A stretch of 64,000 nucleotides of DNA from Planctomycetota bacterium (GCA_027618475.1 JAQCEJ010000019.1:1-64000); one strand, 5' to 3'; counted from the stretch's first letter, positions 1 through 8,045 are shown. Program-made: numbers and translations. The notes: generated by a model not told the origin, from the letters alone.

Positions 1-66
1 GAAACCCACCATACGCAATTATCGGGCCATTCTATTCAGTAGTTATGAGGTTTTGACGGCGGCTCA

Positions 67-132
67 ATGCATGAGTTCTTGAGATACTCGAAAGTAGTTG
101 AAATCCCGCAAATTCAGCGGAAGATGTTCTGA
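67..132 (+). CDS. possible 21-residue peptide or gene remnant
   Basis: A short reading frame starts at ATG 67 and its TGA (130-132) overlaps the ATG of the next gene in a TGATG arrangement. Stop codons at 40 and 46 in the same frame close it upstream. It could be the decayed end of a lost gene or a coupled leader peptide. The peptide resembles nothing I know; only the overlap supports it. Confidence 0.2.
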   Translation: MHEFLRYSKVVEIPQIQRKMF

Positions 133-896
133 TGTCGATCAACGGCAATGACCTGATTAGCAGTTATCTCTCTTGGCTGCGCCAAAAAATGGGCGTTGTA
201 GCTATCGGTGATACTCTTGAAATCACCACACCATTCTTGGATCGTCATAATGATCATATTCAGGTATTCGTAACGCCCACGGAGAGTGGGCTTCGACTGA
301 CCGACGACGGTTATATCTTGTCCGATTTACGATCCTCAGGATGTGAGGTCGATACGCCCAATAGGAAGAAAATCTTAGAATCAATTCTCAACGGTTTTGG
401 CGTAAGTGAGGTTGCCGGTGAACTCGCCTTGGAAACTTCACGCGAAAAATTTCCTCAAAAAAAACATGCTTTACTACAAGCGATGCTAGCAGTAAATGAT
501 ATGTTCATGACCTCTAGGCATCGTGTCGCCACCTTATTTTTGGAAGACGTCGCCACGTTTCTTGACCAAAATGAAATACGCTATTCACCGAACGTAGAGT
601 TTACGGGAAAATCCGGCTTCATTCATAAGTTTGATTTTCTAATTCCAAAGTCGCCAAAACGGCCGGAGAGGTTAGTTCGTGCGATTAATCATCCCAGCAA
701 AGATTCGGTTACAAGTCTCCTGTTCAACTGGACCGACATCAAAGACGTACGATCGCAAAACTCTCGTTTCTACGTGGTACTGAATGATGCGGAGAAGAAA
801 GTCAGTCCTGACTTGATCAAGGCATTCGAGGAATACGACATCAATGTCATCGAATGGACTAAACGCCAAAAATCTTTATCTGAACTCGCCGCATAA
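132..896 (+). CDS. DUF1828/DUF1829 domain protein
   Basis: A 254-residue soluble protein with the DUF1828 layout in its first half (residues about 30-120, including a 'TESGLRLTDDGYILSDL' stretch) and a DUF1829-like second half (about 150-245, with the 'KFDFLIP' and 'FYVVLNDAE' strands). The family has no established biochemical function. It is scattered in phages and mobile or accessory regions, and the second half has strand patterns reminiscent of nuclease folds, but I see no convincing catalytic motif. The gene is visibly more A+T-rich than genes further right, which suggests acquisition. Its start overlaps an upstream short frame (TGATG) and its stop overlaps a downstream one (TAATG), so it may sit in a compact operon. 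Confidence 0.8.
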   Translation: MSINGNDLISSYLSWLRQKMGVVAIGDTLEITTPFLDRHNDHIQVFVTPTESGLRLTDDGYILSDLRSSGCEVDTPNRKKILESILNGFGVSEVAGELALETSREKFPQKKHALLQAMLAVNDMFMTSRHRVATLFLEDVATFLDQNEIRYSPNVEFTGKSGFIHKFDFLIPKSPKRPERLVRAINHPSKDSVTSLLFNWTDIKDVRSQNSRFYVVLNDAEKKVSPDLIKAFEEYDINVIEWTKRQKSLSELAA

Positions 897-1063
897 TGCT
901 GGATGCCCCAGTCGTTATTCGACAATCGCGGCGCGACAAGAGATTATCTTTCCCGATTTTCAGTGCCGTTGTAGACCATCTATCGATTATTGTCAGCCAT
1001 GGAGGTCAGGCAATTTGCATGACAAACGAGCTGACCTACGGAATTCTACAGACGAAGGACTAA
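896..1063 (+). CDS. possible 55-residue protein coupled to the DUF1828 gene
   Basis: The ATG at 896-898 shares its first base with the preceding TAA (TAATG), the classic arrangement for translational reinitiation. The frame stays open for 55 codons to TAA 1061-1063. The product is basic at its N-terminus (RQSRRDKR, residues 9-16) and then has a hydrophobic stretch (about 18-33). I recognise no family. The precise overlap is the only support; the short length means a chance frame is possible. Confidence 0.35.
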   Translation: MLDAPVVIRQSRRDKRLSFPIFSAVVDHLSIIVSHGGQAICMTNELTYGILQTKD

Positions 1064-1213
1064 AGGATTAGTCAGAGACTATCTCAGAATGAGCTAGGTC
1101 TGATGATACCGTTTACATCGCAAATGCGATGATCTTACCTCGAATTCACAACCTGCTGAATGATCTTTCGCTCCCGATACCGGTCATTTGCACTCCGGAA
1201 GAAATGCTAAGCG

Positions 1214-1423
1214 ATGATTCAGAAACAGACGAGTGATCCCATTCTTGATGAAATCCATCGAACGCGACGCGAAATGTCCGATCGCTTCGGAGGCGATTTT
1301 CGCGCCATGCTCGATGACGCCCGACGACGGCAAGAAGAATCGGGCCGGCCCATCTGGCAACCGAAACACGACGAGCAAGCCGAACAGCCCGATCCGGCGA
1401 GTTCTTCGACTTCCAATCCGTGA
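1214..1423 (+). CDS. small antitoxin-like protein
   Basis: A 69-residue protein carrying 'DPILDEIHRTRREM' followed by 'GGDFRAMLDDARRRQEESGR'. This matches the small family (Asp-Pro-Ile-x-Glu-Ile..., then an Arg-rich 'RRRQxxSGR' helix) annotated as antitoxin components, which often lies upstream of PIN-domain toxins. The C-terminal tail after 'PIW' is polar and Pro/Ser-rich. No toxin gene follows: the next 450 bases hold only short frames, so it is either an orphan or has lost its partner. No strong ribosome-binding site is visible, and the ATG is chosen because the family motif begins soon after it. Confidence 0.65.
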   Translation: MIQKQTSDPILDEIHRTRREMSDRFGGDFRAMLDDARRRQEESGRPIWQPKHDEQAEQPDPASSSTSNP

Positions 1424-1732
1424 TTTCTTCAATTCATTTATTCGGTGAATGCAACTACGTGTAGCCAACCTCCATCGGAGCCAGCCGTGCCGCTCGATTC
1501 TCGCTGGCATGCTCCCCACTTCGCGCTTGCCAAAGGGACGTCCCTCGAAATTGATCTCGATGAAGTGTTACACGTCAGTCGTCCGTGATTCTCTCACGCC
1601 CGGTCGCACGTGCTCGGTATCACTCGTTTTTTGACACCGACGCCGTGCTCCTCTCGACGATCCGTTTTGCACGTGATATTCTTTTCGTTGTATCATCCAA
1701 TCTCACGGCCCGGTTTCATGAGATAAGGTATC
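1424..1732. other. gap without a convincing gene
   Basis: The stretch contains no recognisable gene. In the same frame as the antitoxin-like gene, a 47-codon frame from GTG 1445 to TGA 1588 has fairly gene-like codon use and ends in 'SLEIDLDEVLHVSRP', so a small protein or a remnant is possible. A TTGACA hexamer at 1631-1636 has no good -10 box at the usual distance. Confidence 0.3.
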
Positions 1733-1862
1733 ATGGCGAAGAAACAAAAGGCGGGAGGTGTCGGTTGCTGCGGAGGGAACTGACGATCTCTCAGCCGTCA
1801 CCTCCGATGGACAGCGTTTTCAACTGATGGAAGAGGGTTTTCCGCTTTTGGAGTTGTTTTGA
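1733..1862 (+). other. tiny ORF pair, possibly one frameshifted small gene
   Basis: ATG 1733 follows an AAGG motif (1725-1728) and encodes a 16-residue peptide (MAKKQKAGGVGCCGGN) ending at TGA 1781-1783. Directly in the +1 frame the sequence continues as 'DDLSAVTSDGQRFQLM' and on to TGA 1860-1862, with gene-like codon use. A GGAGGG run (1772-1777) lies just before the 'AAC TGA C' junction. Read through with a +1 shift, the product would be about 42 residues, ending 17 bases before the acyl-CoA dehydrogenase-like gene. It may be a frameshifted gene, a sequencing error, or two chance frames. Confidence 0.3.
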
Positions 1863-1878
1863 TCAAATCGAGTTTTGA

Positions 1879-2946
1879 ATGTCGTTGAGTATCCCGCGCG
1901 ATCAGGCTTTGGCATTTCGGAACGGTCGTTCCGCGCGGCAGCAGAATTTCGACGCGGTCTGGCCGACGCCATCGTGGGACGATCTTTGCTCAGCCGGTAT
2001 CACGCGATGGACGATCCCCGTCGAATTCGGTGGCGACGACCAGCCGCCAGTCGATCTGATCGAAGGATGTCTTGAACTGGCGCGATGTGAACTGCTCGTG
2101 ACGTTCATCCTCAGCCAGTTTCAAGGGGCGTGTCAACGAATTACTGCGTCGACGTCGATGAGTTTGAAAGAACGATGGCTACCGGGTCTGGCAGCGGGAA
2201 CCGCTTTCGCAACCGTCGGCATCTCGCATCTGACGACCTCACGTCAACATACCACCCCCGCCGTCGCCGCAACGCCGGAGGGAGAAAACTATCGTCTCAC
2301 CGGCGAAATCCCCTGGGTGACCGGGGGACGACAGGCCGATGTTCTGGTCGTCGGGGGAACGCTGACCGACGGACGACAGATTCTCGCCGCAGTTCCTGTC
2401 GATCGTACCGGAGTCGAAATCGGCGAACCGATGTCGCTGCTGGCGTTGACCGGTTCCGAAACAGGGTCTGTCAAACTCCATCAGGTCGAAGTACTTCCGG
2501 ATGAACGGATTGCCGGACCGGTGACGGGGGTGATCCAGCACATCGGCAGCGGCGGAGCCGGTTCGCTGATGACTTCAACGTTGGCACTGGGACATGCATT
2601 CGGTTGTCTGGACCATTTGCAACAGGAAGCCGCCGCACGATCCTGGCTCGAACCGATGATTCACTCCCTCTCGGCCGAGGCTGATGGTTTGCGATCCGAT
2701 CTGCTGGCCGCGGCAAAACTGAAAGCGGCGAATCCCCCTCCTCCCGAGCAATTACGAGCCCACGCCACCGACCTGGCCTTAAGATGTTCGCAAACCTTAT
2801 TGACGTCGACAAAGGGAGCCGGATTCGTGGCGGGGCATCCCGCCGAACGACTTGCGCGGGAGGCATTGTTTTTTCTGGTCTGGTCGTGCCCGCAATCGGT
2901 GACGACAAAGCTCCTGAATAATTTCAGCGGAACGGACCATTGTTAA
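1879..2946 (+). CDS. acyl-CoA dehydrogenase-like flavoprotein
   Basis: A 355-residue protein with the acyl-CoA dehydrogenase layout: an N-terminal helical region ending in 'WTIPVEFGGDD' (about 45-55), a middle beta domain with 'FATVGISHLTTSRQ' (about 115-130) and 'GEIPWVTGGRQADVLVVGG' (about 147-165), and a shorter C-terminal helical region with conserved-looking 'TSTLALGHAFG' and 'KGAGFVAGHPAERLAREALFFLVWSC' segments. Known members oxidise acyl-CoA thioesters using FAD. The C-terminal domain is shorter than in typical 380-residue members, and the usual 'RDA' and catalytic Glu environment is not obvious, so substrate and even activity are uncertain. It could be a divergent member acting on a non-acyl-CoA substrate. 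Confidence 0.75.
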   Translation: MSLSIPRDQALAFRNGRSARQQNFDAVWPTPSWDDLCSAGITRWTIPVEFGGDDQPPVDLIEGCLELARCELLVTFILSQFQGACQRITASTSMSLKERWLPGLAAGTAFATVGISHLTTSRQHTTPAVAATPEGENYRLTGEIPWVTGGRQADVLVVGGTLTDGRQILAAVPVDRTGVEIGEPMSLLALTGSETGSVKLHQVEVLPDERIAGPVTGVIQHIGSGGAGSLMTSTLALGHAFGCLDHLQQEAAARSWLEPMIHSLSAEADGLRSDLLAAAKLKAANPPPPEQLRAHATDLALRCSQTLLTSTKGAGFVAGHPAERLAREALFFLVWSCPQSVTTKLLNNFSGTDHC

Positions 2947-2967
2947 CAAAATGACTCGCCGGATCGC

Positions 2968-3798
2968 ATGAAAGCATCGCTCGTGTCACCGAATCGTAGT
3001 GAGACCGGAAATTCGACTGTGAACGCCATGTCTCGCAAAAAAATTGCGGTGCTGCTAGTTTTCGCTCTCGCCATCGCCTTCGGGTATTGGCTGCTGCGCG
3101 ACACTCTCACGCTGGCTCAACTCGCGCAGCGGGAAGCCCGGCTCAGGGAGTTTCAACACCAGCACCCCGCACTCGTTTATGGAGCGGCTTATCTGGTCTA
3201 TGTTGTCGTCACCGGTCTTTCTCTTCCGGGGGCGGCGGTCTTGACACTGGTTTTCGGCTGGTATTTCGGGCTGATCTACGGCATCGTCATCGTGAGTTTT
3301 TCATCGACGACCGGTGCCACCTTTGCGTTTCTACTCAGCCGCTATCTCTTTCAAGACACGATTCAACATCGCTTCGGCGCTCGTCTCGGCAATTTCAACC
3401 GCTCGCTGGAACGGGAAGGGCCGTTCTTTCTCTTCACTCTGCGACTGATTCCCGCCGTCCCTTTTTTCGTGATTAACTCGGTTATGGGATTGACCCCTTT
3501 ACGCACCAGAACGTTCTGGTGGGTGAGTCAACTCGGCATGTTGCCCGGCACGGCGGTGTATGTTTACGCCGGATCCAGCGTCCCCGATCTTCAGACGCTT
3601 GCCGATAAAGGACTCGGCGCGGTGTTTACACCGGTACAATTGACGCAAATCGTGATGGCATTCGTGTTGTTGGGATCGTTTCCCCTTGTGATTCGCGCGG
3701 TCACGAAACGGATCTCACGCCGGTATGCCGACAAACCCGAATCGAATATCGATACCGACACACCCCTGTCGAACGACGCCGTTACAAAACAACCGTAG
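2968..3798 (+). CDS. TVP38/TMEM64-family (DedA-like) membrane protein
   Basis: An integral membrane protein with a first hydrophobic helix at about residues 26-46, further ones at about 68-125, and the central 'SNARE-associated' region with 'GATFAFLLSRYLF' and 'FFLFTLRLIPAVPFFVINSVMGLTP' (about 150-180), which is the signature of TVP38/TMEM64 proteins. The family is implicated in lipid scrambling or flippase-like transport in the cytoplasmic membrane. It precedes a mercuric-reductase-like gene by 36 bases, a pairing seen in many bacteria, so the two are probably co-transcribed. ATG 3028 (MSRKKIAVLL) is an alternative start that would trim 20 polar residues; neither start has a clear ribosome-binding site. 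Confidence 0.85.
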   Translation: MKASLVSPNRSETGNSTVNAMSRKKIAVLLVFALAIAFGYWLLRDTLTLAQLAQREARLREFQHQHPALVYGAAYLVYVVVTGLSLPGAAVLTLVFGWYFGLIYGIVIVSFSSTTGATFAFLLSRYLFQDTIQHRFGARLGNFNRSLEREGPFFLFTLRLIPAVPFFVINSVMGLTPLRTRTFWWVSQLGMLPGTAVYVYAGSSVPDLQTLADKGLGAVFTPVQLTQIVMAFVLLGSFPLVIRAVTKRISRRYADKPESNIDTDTPLSNDAVTKQP

Positions 3799-3834
3799 CG
3801 GCATGCGAATCGACATAACGCCTACAGGATCATC

Positions 3835-5349
3835 ATGTCGGAATTTATGCCGTTAATGCCTCGCGATGAATTCAACGAGCAGCTTGAGGCGAATGTCCGT
3901 CCCGCCATGTGGAACAACCCGACGCCGTCGGGACGGTACAACCTGGTCGTTATCGGCGCAGGGACGGCGGGCCTGGTGACCGCAGCCGGTGCCGCAGGAC
4001 TTGGGGCGAAAGTGGCGCTCATCGAACGCCACCTGATGGGGGGTGATTGCCTGAATGTCGGGTGCGTTCCTTCGAAGGGAATCATCAGCTCGGCCCGCGC
4101 AGCGGCAGCCGTGCGCCGGGCCGGTCAATTCGGCGTTGAAGGGACCGACGATGCAAGCGTCGACTTCGCCGCCGTGATGCAACGCATGCGACGGCTGCGT
4201 GCCCAAATCAGTCCGAACGACTCGGCACAGCGATTTCGCGATCTCGGTGTCGATGTCTATTTCGGCCAGGCGCGGTTTGTCGATTCCAATACCATCGACG
4301 TCGAGGGAACGCGACTTCCCTTCAAACGTGCCGTCATCGCAACGGGGGCTCGCGCCGCCGCACCACCGATCCCCGGTTTAGATTCGATCGACTCTCTGAC
4401 GAACGAAACGCTCTTCTCGCTCACCACGTTGCCCCGCCGATTCGGCGTTATCGGTGCCGGCCCGATCGGCTGCGAAATGGCTCAGACGTTCGCCCGGTTC
4501 GGTTCGCAAGTATTCGTGGTCGAAGCCGAACACGGCATCTTGCCGCGCGAAGACCGCGACGCGGCTGAACGTGTCCAACAGGCGATCGCGCACGACGGTG
4601 TCAAACTGCTCTGCTGCGGCAAGAATCTGATAATAAAGAACGACGGCGGAATCCGTCTCGTCGTCGAATCTCACGGTGTTCAATACGACGAACCGGTTGA
4701 CCAATTGCTGGTTTCGGTCGGCAGAGCCCCGAACATCGAAGAACTGAACCTGGACGCCGTGGGGGTGAAGCACCACTCCAAAGGAATCGAGGTTAACGAC
4801 TACATGCAGACGTCGAACCCGATGATCTACGCCGCAGGCGATGTCTGTTCTCCGTACCAGTTCACACACGCCGCCGACTTTATGGCGAGAATCGTCATTC
4901 AGAACGCACTGTTCAGAGGTCGCAAGAAGTCCTCATCGCTGGTGATTCCCTGGTGTACTTACACCTCTCCCGAGGTCGCACACGTGGGACTCTCCGAAAA
5001 ACAGGCTGAAGAACAAGGTATGAAGATCGAAACCTACAGACAGGATTTTCACGACGTCGATCGCGCGCTCCTCGATGGAGAGGAGAACGGCTTCGTCAAA
5101 GTTCATGTCAAACAAGGAAGCGACACGATCGTCGGCGCGACAATCGTTGCCAGTCACGCGGGAGACCTCATCGCCGAAGTGACGCTGGCAATGACTCATG
5201 GACTGGGGCTTAAGAAAATCGGGAGCACGATTCATCCCTATCCCACGCAGGCGGAGGCGATTCGCAAACTGGGGGATCAATTCAACCGGACACGACTGAC
5301 GCCGTTCGTGCGATCGCTGTTTCACAAATGGCTGACATGGACACGGTAG
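3835..5349 (+). CDS. mercuric-reductase-like FAD/NAD(P) disulfide oxidoreductase
   Basis: A 504-residue class I pyridine nucleotide-disulfide oxidoreductase. It has a FAD-binding GAGTAG (about 41-46), a redox-active pair in 'GGDCLNVGCVPSKG' (Cys72 and Cys77), a second Rossmann motif 'GVIGAGPIGCEMAQ' (about 204-217), a second FAD motif 'YAAGDV', and the C-terminal dimerisation domain with 'IHPYPTQAEA' supplying the catalytic His. Such enzymes transfer electrons from NAD(P)H to a disulfide or metal. It lacks both the N-terminal heavy-metal domain and the C-terminal Cys-Cys pair that MerA uses to bind Hg(II), so mercury reduction is doubtful. Its neighbour is a TVP38-type membrane protein, and the physiological substrate of this pairing is unknown to me. 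Confidence 0.9.
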   Translation: MSEFMPLMPRDEFNEQLEANVRPAMWNNPTPSGRYNLVVIGAGTAGLVTAAGAAGLGAKVALIERHLMGGDCLNVGCVPSKGIISSARAAAAVRRAGQFGVEGTDDASVDFAAVMQRMRRLRAQISPNDSAQRFRDLGVDVYFGQARFVDSNTIDVEGTRLPFKRAVIATGARAAAPPIPGLDSIDSLTNETLFSLTTLPRRFGVIGAGPIGCEMAQTFARFGSQVFVVEAEHGILPREDRDAAERVQQAIAHDGVKLLCCGKNLIIKNDGGIRLVVESHGVQYDEPVDQLLVSVGRAPNIEELNLDAVGVKHHSKGIEVNDYMQTSNPMIYAAGDVCSPYQFTHAADFMARIVIQNALFRGRKKSSSLVIPWCTYTSPEVAHVGLSEKQAEEQGMKIETYRQDFHDVDRALLDGEENGFVKVHVKQGSDTIVGATIVASHAGDLIAEVTLAMTHGLGLKKIGSTIHPYPTQAEAIRKLGDQFNRTRLTPFVRSLFHKWLTWTR

Positions 5350-5364
5350 CGACTTCGTTTTCGA

Positions 5365-6540
5365 TTAACCTTCCAGGACGATCTGATTTACGTCGCTTGT
5401 GTATGCGATAGCCATCAGGTCTCGCGCAAAGAATGCCCTCGGTCGGATATTTGCAAGTTCGGTGATGATACCGGCTTCTTGAATTCGTTCTAAATCTGCC
5501 TTGGCAGTGTGGTAAGTCACGCCGTACTTTCTCTGAATGGATGTGATGCTGACAACGGGTTCACAGAATAAGCCCTCAATAATGCTGTGGGTTCGTGCCG
5601 TCGGGGAGCCCACTTTTTTGTGATACTTATCTCGGCATTCGTTAAACATGTGGCAGCGGCGTATGGAGTCGTCTGATTGGACAGCGACGCCGGTCAAGCA
5701 CAATTTAATCCACTGGTCCCAACGACCATCCGTGCTCACCTGAAACAGGTATCCGGTATATTCGTCCTTGAACAACTCAAAATAAGGACTAAGGTAAAGC
5801 CAGGGCTTTGCATGCCCGCTCCACTTGTAAATCATTAACGATAACAATACACGGCCCACTCTACCGTTTCCGTCCTCGAATGGGTGAATCGCTTCGAACT
5901 GATAGTGAGCAATGAAAGCCTTAATCAGCGGGTCTGGCGCGTTATCATCCGTTTCAATATAATTCGTCAGGTTATCCATCAAATGCGGCACCTCCGATGG
6001 TGGAGGGGGAACAAATCTGGCGTTTGATCCAATTTGAACCTGCTTCTGCCGAAATTGCCCAGGAGATTTACCACTGCCGCGAACACCTCGCATTAACACG
6101 CTATGGATTTGCCGAATCATGGGTCCGCCAATGGGCATTCCCGAATTGATCGCTTCGAAACCAGATGCGAGAGCGCGACTATAATTAAACACTTCAAGCC
6201 AATCGGACTTTTTATCATCTGCAGATTTTGGTTCGCGCGGGTCCATTTCAAAGATGAGCAATTGCTCTGGAGTCACATAGGTTCCCTCCATGTTTGACGA
6301 CGTGATGGCCTCCCTGCTTTGAAGCGGACGCAATAGTAATTCCGGTTCCGGCAAAGTCTGGCCGATACCGTTGAGCGTGCTTAGCCGATTGCCAGCATTA
6401 TGAAGCAACGGCCACAAGTCTGTTTTGAATTCCCACGTTGGCGGTAAAAAATTTGGCACGAAAGCCCAATCTTCCCCGAGCAGCGTTGTCGTTCGGACAA
6501 TATTCCCAGTTGCGTTTTCCCTGAACCGGTCTTGATCCAC
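5365..6540 (-). CDS. Fic-domain protein with inhibitory motif and C-terminal winged helix
   Basis: A 391-residue Fic protein. The catalytic loop HPFEDGNGRVGR (residues 219-230) matches HxFx(D/E)GNGRxxR, the active site for AMP transfer to target hydroxyls. Near the N-terminus 'SSNMEG' (81-86) fits the (S/T)xxxE(G/N) inhibitory helix motif of class II Fic enzymes, so the enzyme is probably self-restrained. The last about 80 residues ('VSITSIQRKYGVTYHTAKADLERIQEAGII') resemble a winged helix, suggesting DNA binding or autoregulation. The start is GTG at 6540, chosen because AGGAG (read on the minus strand, 6549-6553) lies 8 bases upstream. The gene is A+T-rich compared with its neighbours and convergent with the reductase gene, 15 bases away, which suggests horizontal gain. 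Confidence 0.92.
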   Translation of the reverse strand: MDQDRFRENATGNIVRTTTLLGEDWAFVPNFLPPTWEFKTDLWPLLHNAGNRLSTLNGIGQTLPEPELLLRPLQSREAITSSNMEGTYVTPEQLLIFEMDPREPKSADDKKSDWLEVFNYSRALASGFEAINSGMPIGGPMIRQIHSVLMRGVRGSGKSPGQFRQKQVQIGSNARFVPPPPSEVPHLMDNLTNYIETDDNAPDPLIKAFIAHYQFEAIHPFEDGNGRVGRVLLSLMIYKWSGHAKPWLYLSPYFELFKDEYTGYLFQVSTDGRWDQWIKLCLTGVAVQSDDSIRRCHMFNECRDKYHKKVGSPTARTHSIIEGLFCEPVVSITSIQRKYGVTYHTAKADLERIQEAGIITELANIRPRAFFARDLMAIAYTSDVNQIVLEG

Positions 6541-6590
6541 TCAGAAAACTCCTACAAATCCGGTGGCCGAATTGCATTTTTACCCCATAT

Positions 6591-6674
6591 ATTACAATGA
6601 TACGATAAATATTGTAATTTTTCAACATAAATTACAATACAAAACACCGAATGGAACCGTCCTGAAATTGTAAA
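6591..6674. promoter_or_regulatory. operator-like array of ATTACAAT boxes
   Basis: Upstream of the Fic gene the 8-mer ATTACAAT occurs at 6591-6598 and 6631-6638, and its reverse complement ATTGTAAT lies between them at 6611-6618, so three boxes are exactly 20 bases apart. A degenerate fourth (ATTGTAAA) is at 6667-6674. The stretch is A+T-rich and also holds TATAAT-like sequence on the minus strand. Even spacing near two helical turns is typical of repressor operators. The Fic protein's own C-terminal winged helix is a plausible but unproven binder. Confidence 0.55.
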
Positions 6675-6798
6675 TGAGTCAACAAAAAACAATAACATCC
6701 ATCGATAAATGCTTCTACGTAATGAGGTTACAAATTAAGTGTTCCATATTGTTGAGAGATTCAGGACCAGTTCTATCCGAATTCCCGAGGGTGACGGC

Positions 6799-7794
6799 AT
6801 GGAGCCCCCCCCTGTTTTTTCCGCTCCGACATCGATAGGTTGTATGGTCATGAAAGAAAAACGACTGGGGTATCCGAACCCGGGATTGGGCGTCGGACTG
6901 CGAACGGTGCACTATTCGCACATCTTATCGCAGCGTCCGTCGGTCGACTGGTTCGAAATCATCTCCGAAAACTACATCGATTCGCAGGGACGTCCGCGGT
7001 ACGTCCTCGATCAGATCGCCGAACATTACCCGATCGTAATGCATGGCGTGTCGCTCTCGATCGGCAGCATCGACCCGCTGAACTTCGACTATCTGCAGAA
7101 ATTGAAGTCGCTGGCGAGTTCGGTGCAAGCCCTGTGGGTTTCCGACCATCTCTGCTGGACCGGCGTCGCCGGTCGAAATACGCACGATCTGCTCCCGCTC
7201 CCTTACAACGACGAGTCGTTAAAACATGTCGTCGATCGCATCCGCATCGTGCAGGATTTTCTGGAACGCCCCCTCGTGCTCGAAAATCCCAGCAGCTACG
7301 TCACCTTCACCGACTCGACGATGGATGAAGCGGAGTTTGTCGCTCGCATGGCGGAGGAAGCCGATTGCGGACTGTTGCTCGACGTCAACAACGTCTATGT
7401 TTCCAGTGTCAATCACGATTTCGATCCGGTTGAATATCTGAACGCCATCCCTCACAAACGCGTGGTGCAATATCATCTCGCCGGACACACCGACATGGGG
7501 ACGCATCGCATCGATACGCACGACGATCACGTCATCGACCCTGTGTGGGAACTCTATCGACTCGCCCAACACGCTTCGGGTGGTGCGGCGACACTACTCG
7601 AATGGGATGCCAACATTCCCGCATTCGAAGTCGTCCATGCCGAAGTTTTGAAAGCAAAACAGTATCTCGGACGCGAACACCCGGTGGTCGATTCGTTCGG
7701 AATACAGGCTTCGGCATCGGTACAACCAGAGATTCAAAAAATCTCGGCGTCATTCCCTCATCCCGTACATTTCGTTACAGCCGAAGTGGAATGA
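6799..7794 (+). CDS. MNIO-family (DUF692) multinuclear iron oxygenase, orphan
   Basis: A TIM-barrel protein of the DUF692/MNIO family, whose characterised members (MbnB, TglH, ChrH, BufB) use two or three iron ions to modify cysteine-containing peptides. Visible family motifs are 'LGVGLR', '[11 protein letters not shown]', '[13 protein letters not shown]', 'VSDHLCW', 'LENPSSY', '[12 protein letters not shown]', 'YHLAGHTD', 'IDTHDDHVI' and 'LLEWDANIP', so the His, Asp and Glu metal ligands appear intact. The ATG at 6799 is preferred because GAGGG lies 7 bases upstream; later ATGs at 6844 and 6850 start closer to the domain. The usual partner (DUF2063, BufC) and an obvious Cys-rich precursor are not adjacent: a divergent Fic gene is on one side and 250 bases of repeats on the other. 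Confidence 0.88.
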   Translation: MEPPPVFSAPTSIGCMVMKEKRLGYPNPGLGVGLRTVHYSHILSQRPSVDWFEIISENYIDSQGRPRYVLDQIAEHYPIVMHGVSLSIGSIDPLNFDYLQKLKSLASSVQALWVSDHLCWTGVAGRNTHDLLPLPYNDESLKHVVDRIRIVQDFLERPLVLENPSSYVTFTDSTMDEAEFVARMAEEADCGLLLDVNNVYVSSVNHDFDPVEYLNAIPHKRVVQYHLAGHTDMGTHRIDTHDDHVIDPVWELYRLAQHASGGAATLLEWDANIPAFEVVHAEVLKAKQYLGREHPVVDSFGIQASASVQPEIQKISASFPHPVHFVTAEVE

Positions 7795-7928
7795 TCTCCC
7801 CCCCAAAACGACCTTGAAAACCGTGATTGAAGGCTCAGGACTGCGGGAGAAATGGCCTCAGAATTGCTCTTGTGTAAATTTGACAAATTGCGATACGATC
7901 CCGCCCCTTCCTTGGGAGGGAGGATGAA

Positions 7929-7990
7929 GCACAGACAGGAATGTCTGTGCCACCATGCATTAATGAAAATCGACACTGGCAGAGCCGGTG
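7929..7990. repeat. two short hairpin repeats
   Basis: GCACAGACA (7929-7937) and TGTCTGTGC (7942-7950) form a perfect 9-bp stem with a 4-base loop, followed by CACC. A second hairpin, CACTGGC-aga-GCCGGTG (7974-7990), follows. Both belong to a style of intergenic hairpin repeated through the window, in which one arm abuts a GCCAC or GGCAC motif. They fill most of the gap between the MNIO gene and the sugar cluster and could end upstream transcripts, although no T-run follows. Confidence 0.6.
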
Positions 7991-8045
7991 GCGTGCTTTG
8001 AAGTCGCTTCATTTTTAACAGCATCGTAAGGAAAAGGATTTCCTG

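Noticed and set aside
844-1071. 75-codon frame downstream of the DUF1828 gene
   Set aside because: It overlaps the end of that gene in another frame without a start signal; the 896-1063 frame with a TAATG overlap is a better candidate.
1585-1827. 80-codon frame before the acyl-CoA dehydrogenase-like gene
   Set aside because: No ribosome-binding site or recognisable sequence; codon use is better in the overlapping frame that ends at 1862.
6398-6628. 76-codon minus-strand frame over the Fic promoter
   Set aside because: It covers the operator boxes and runs in a different frame from the Fic start; no motif.
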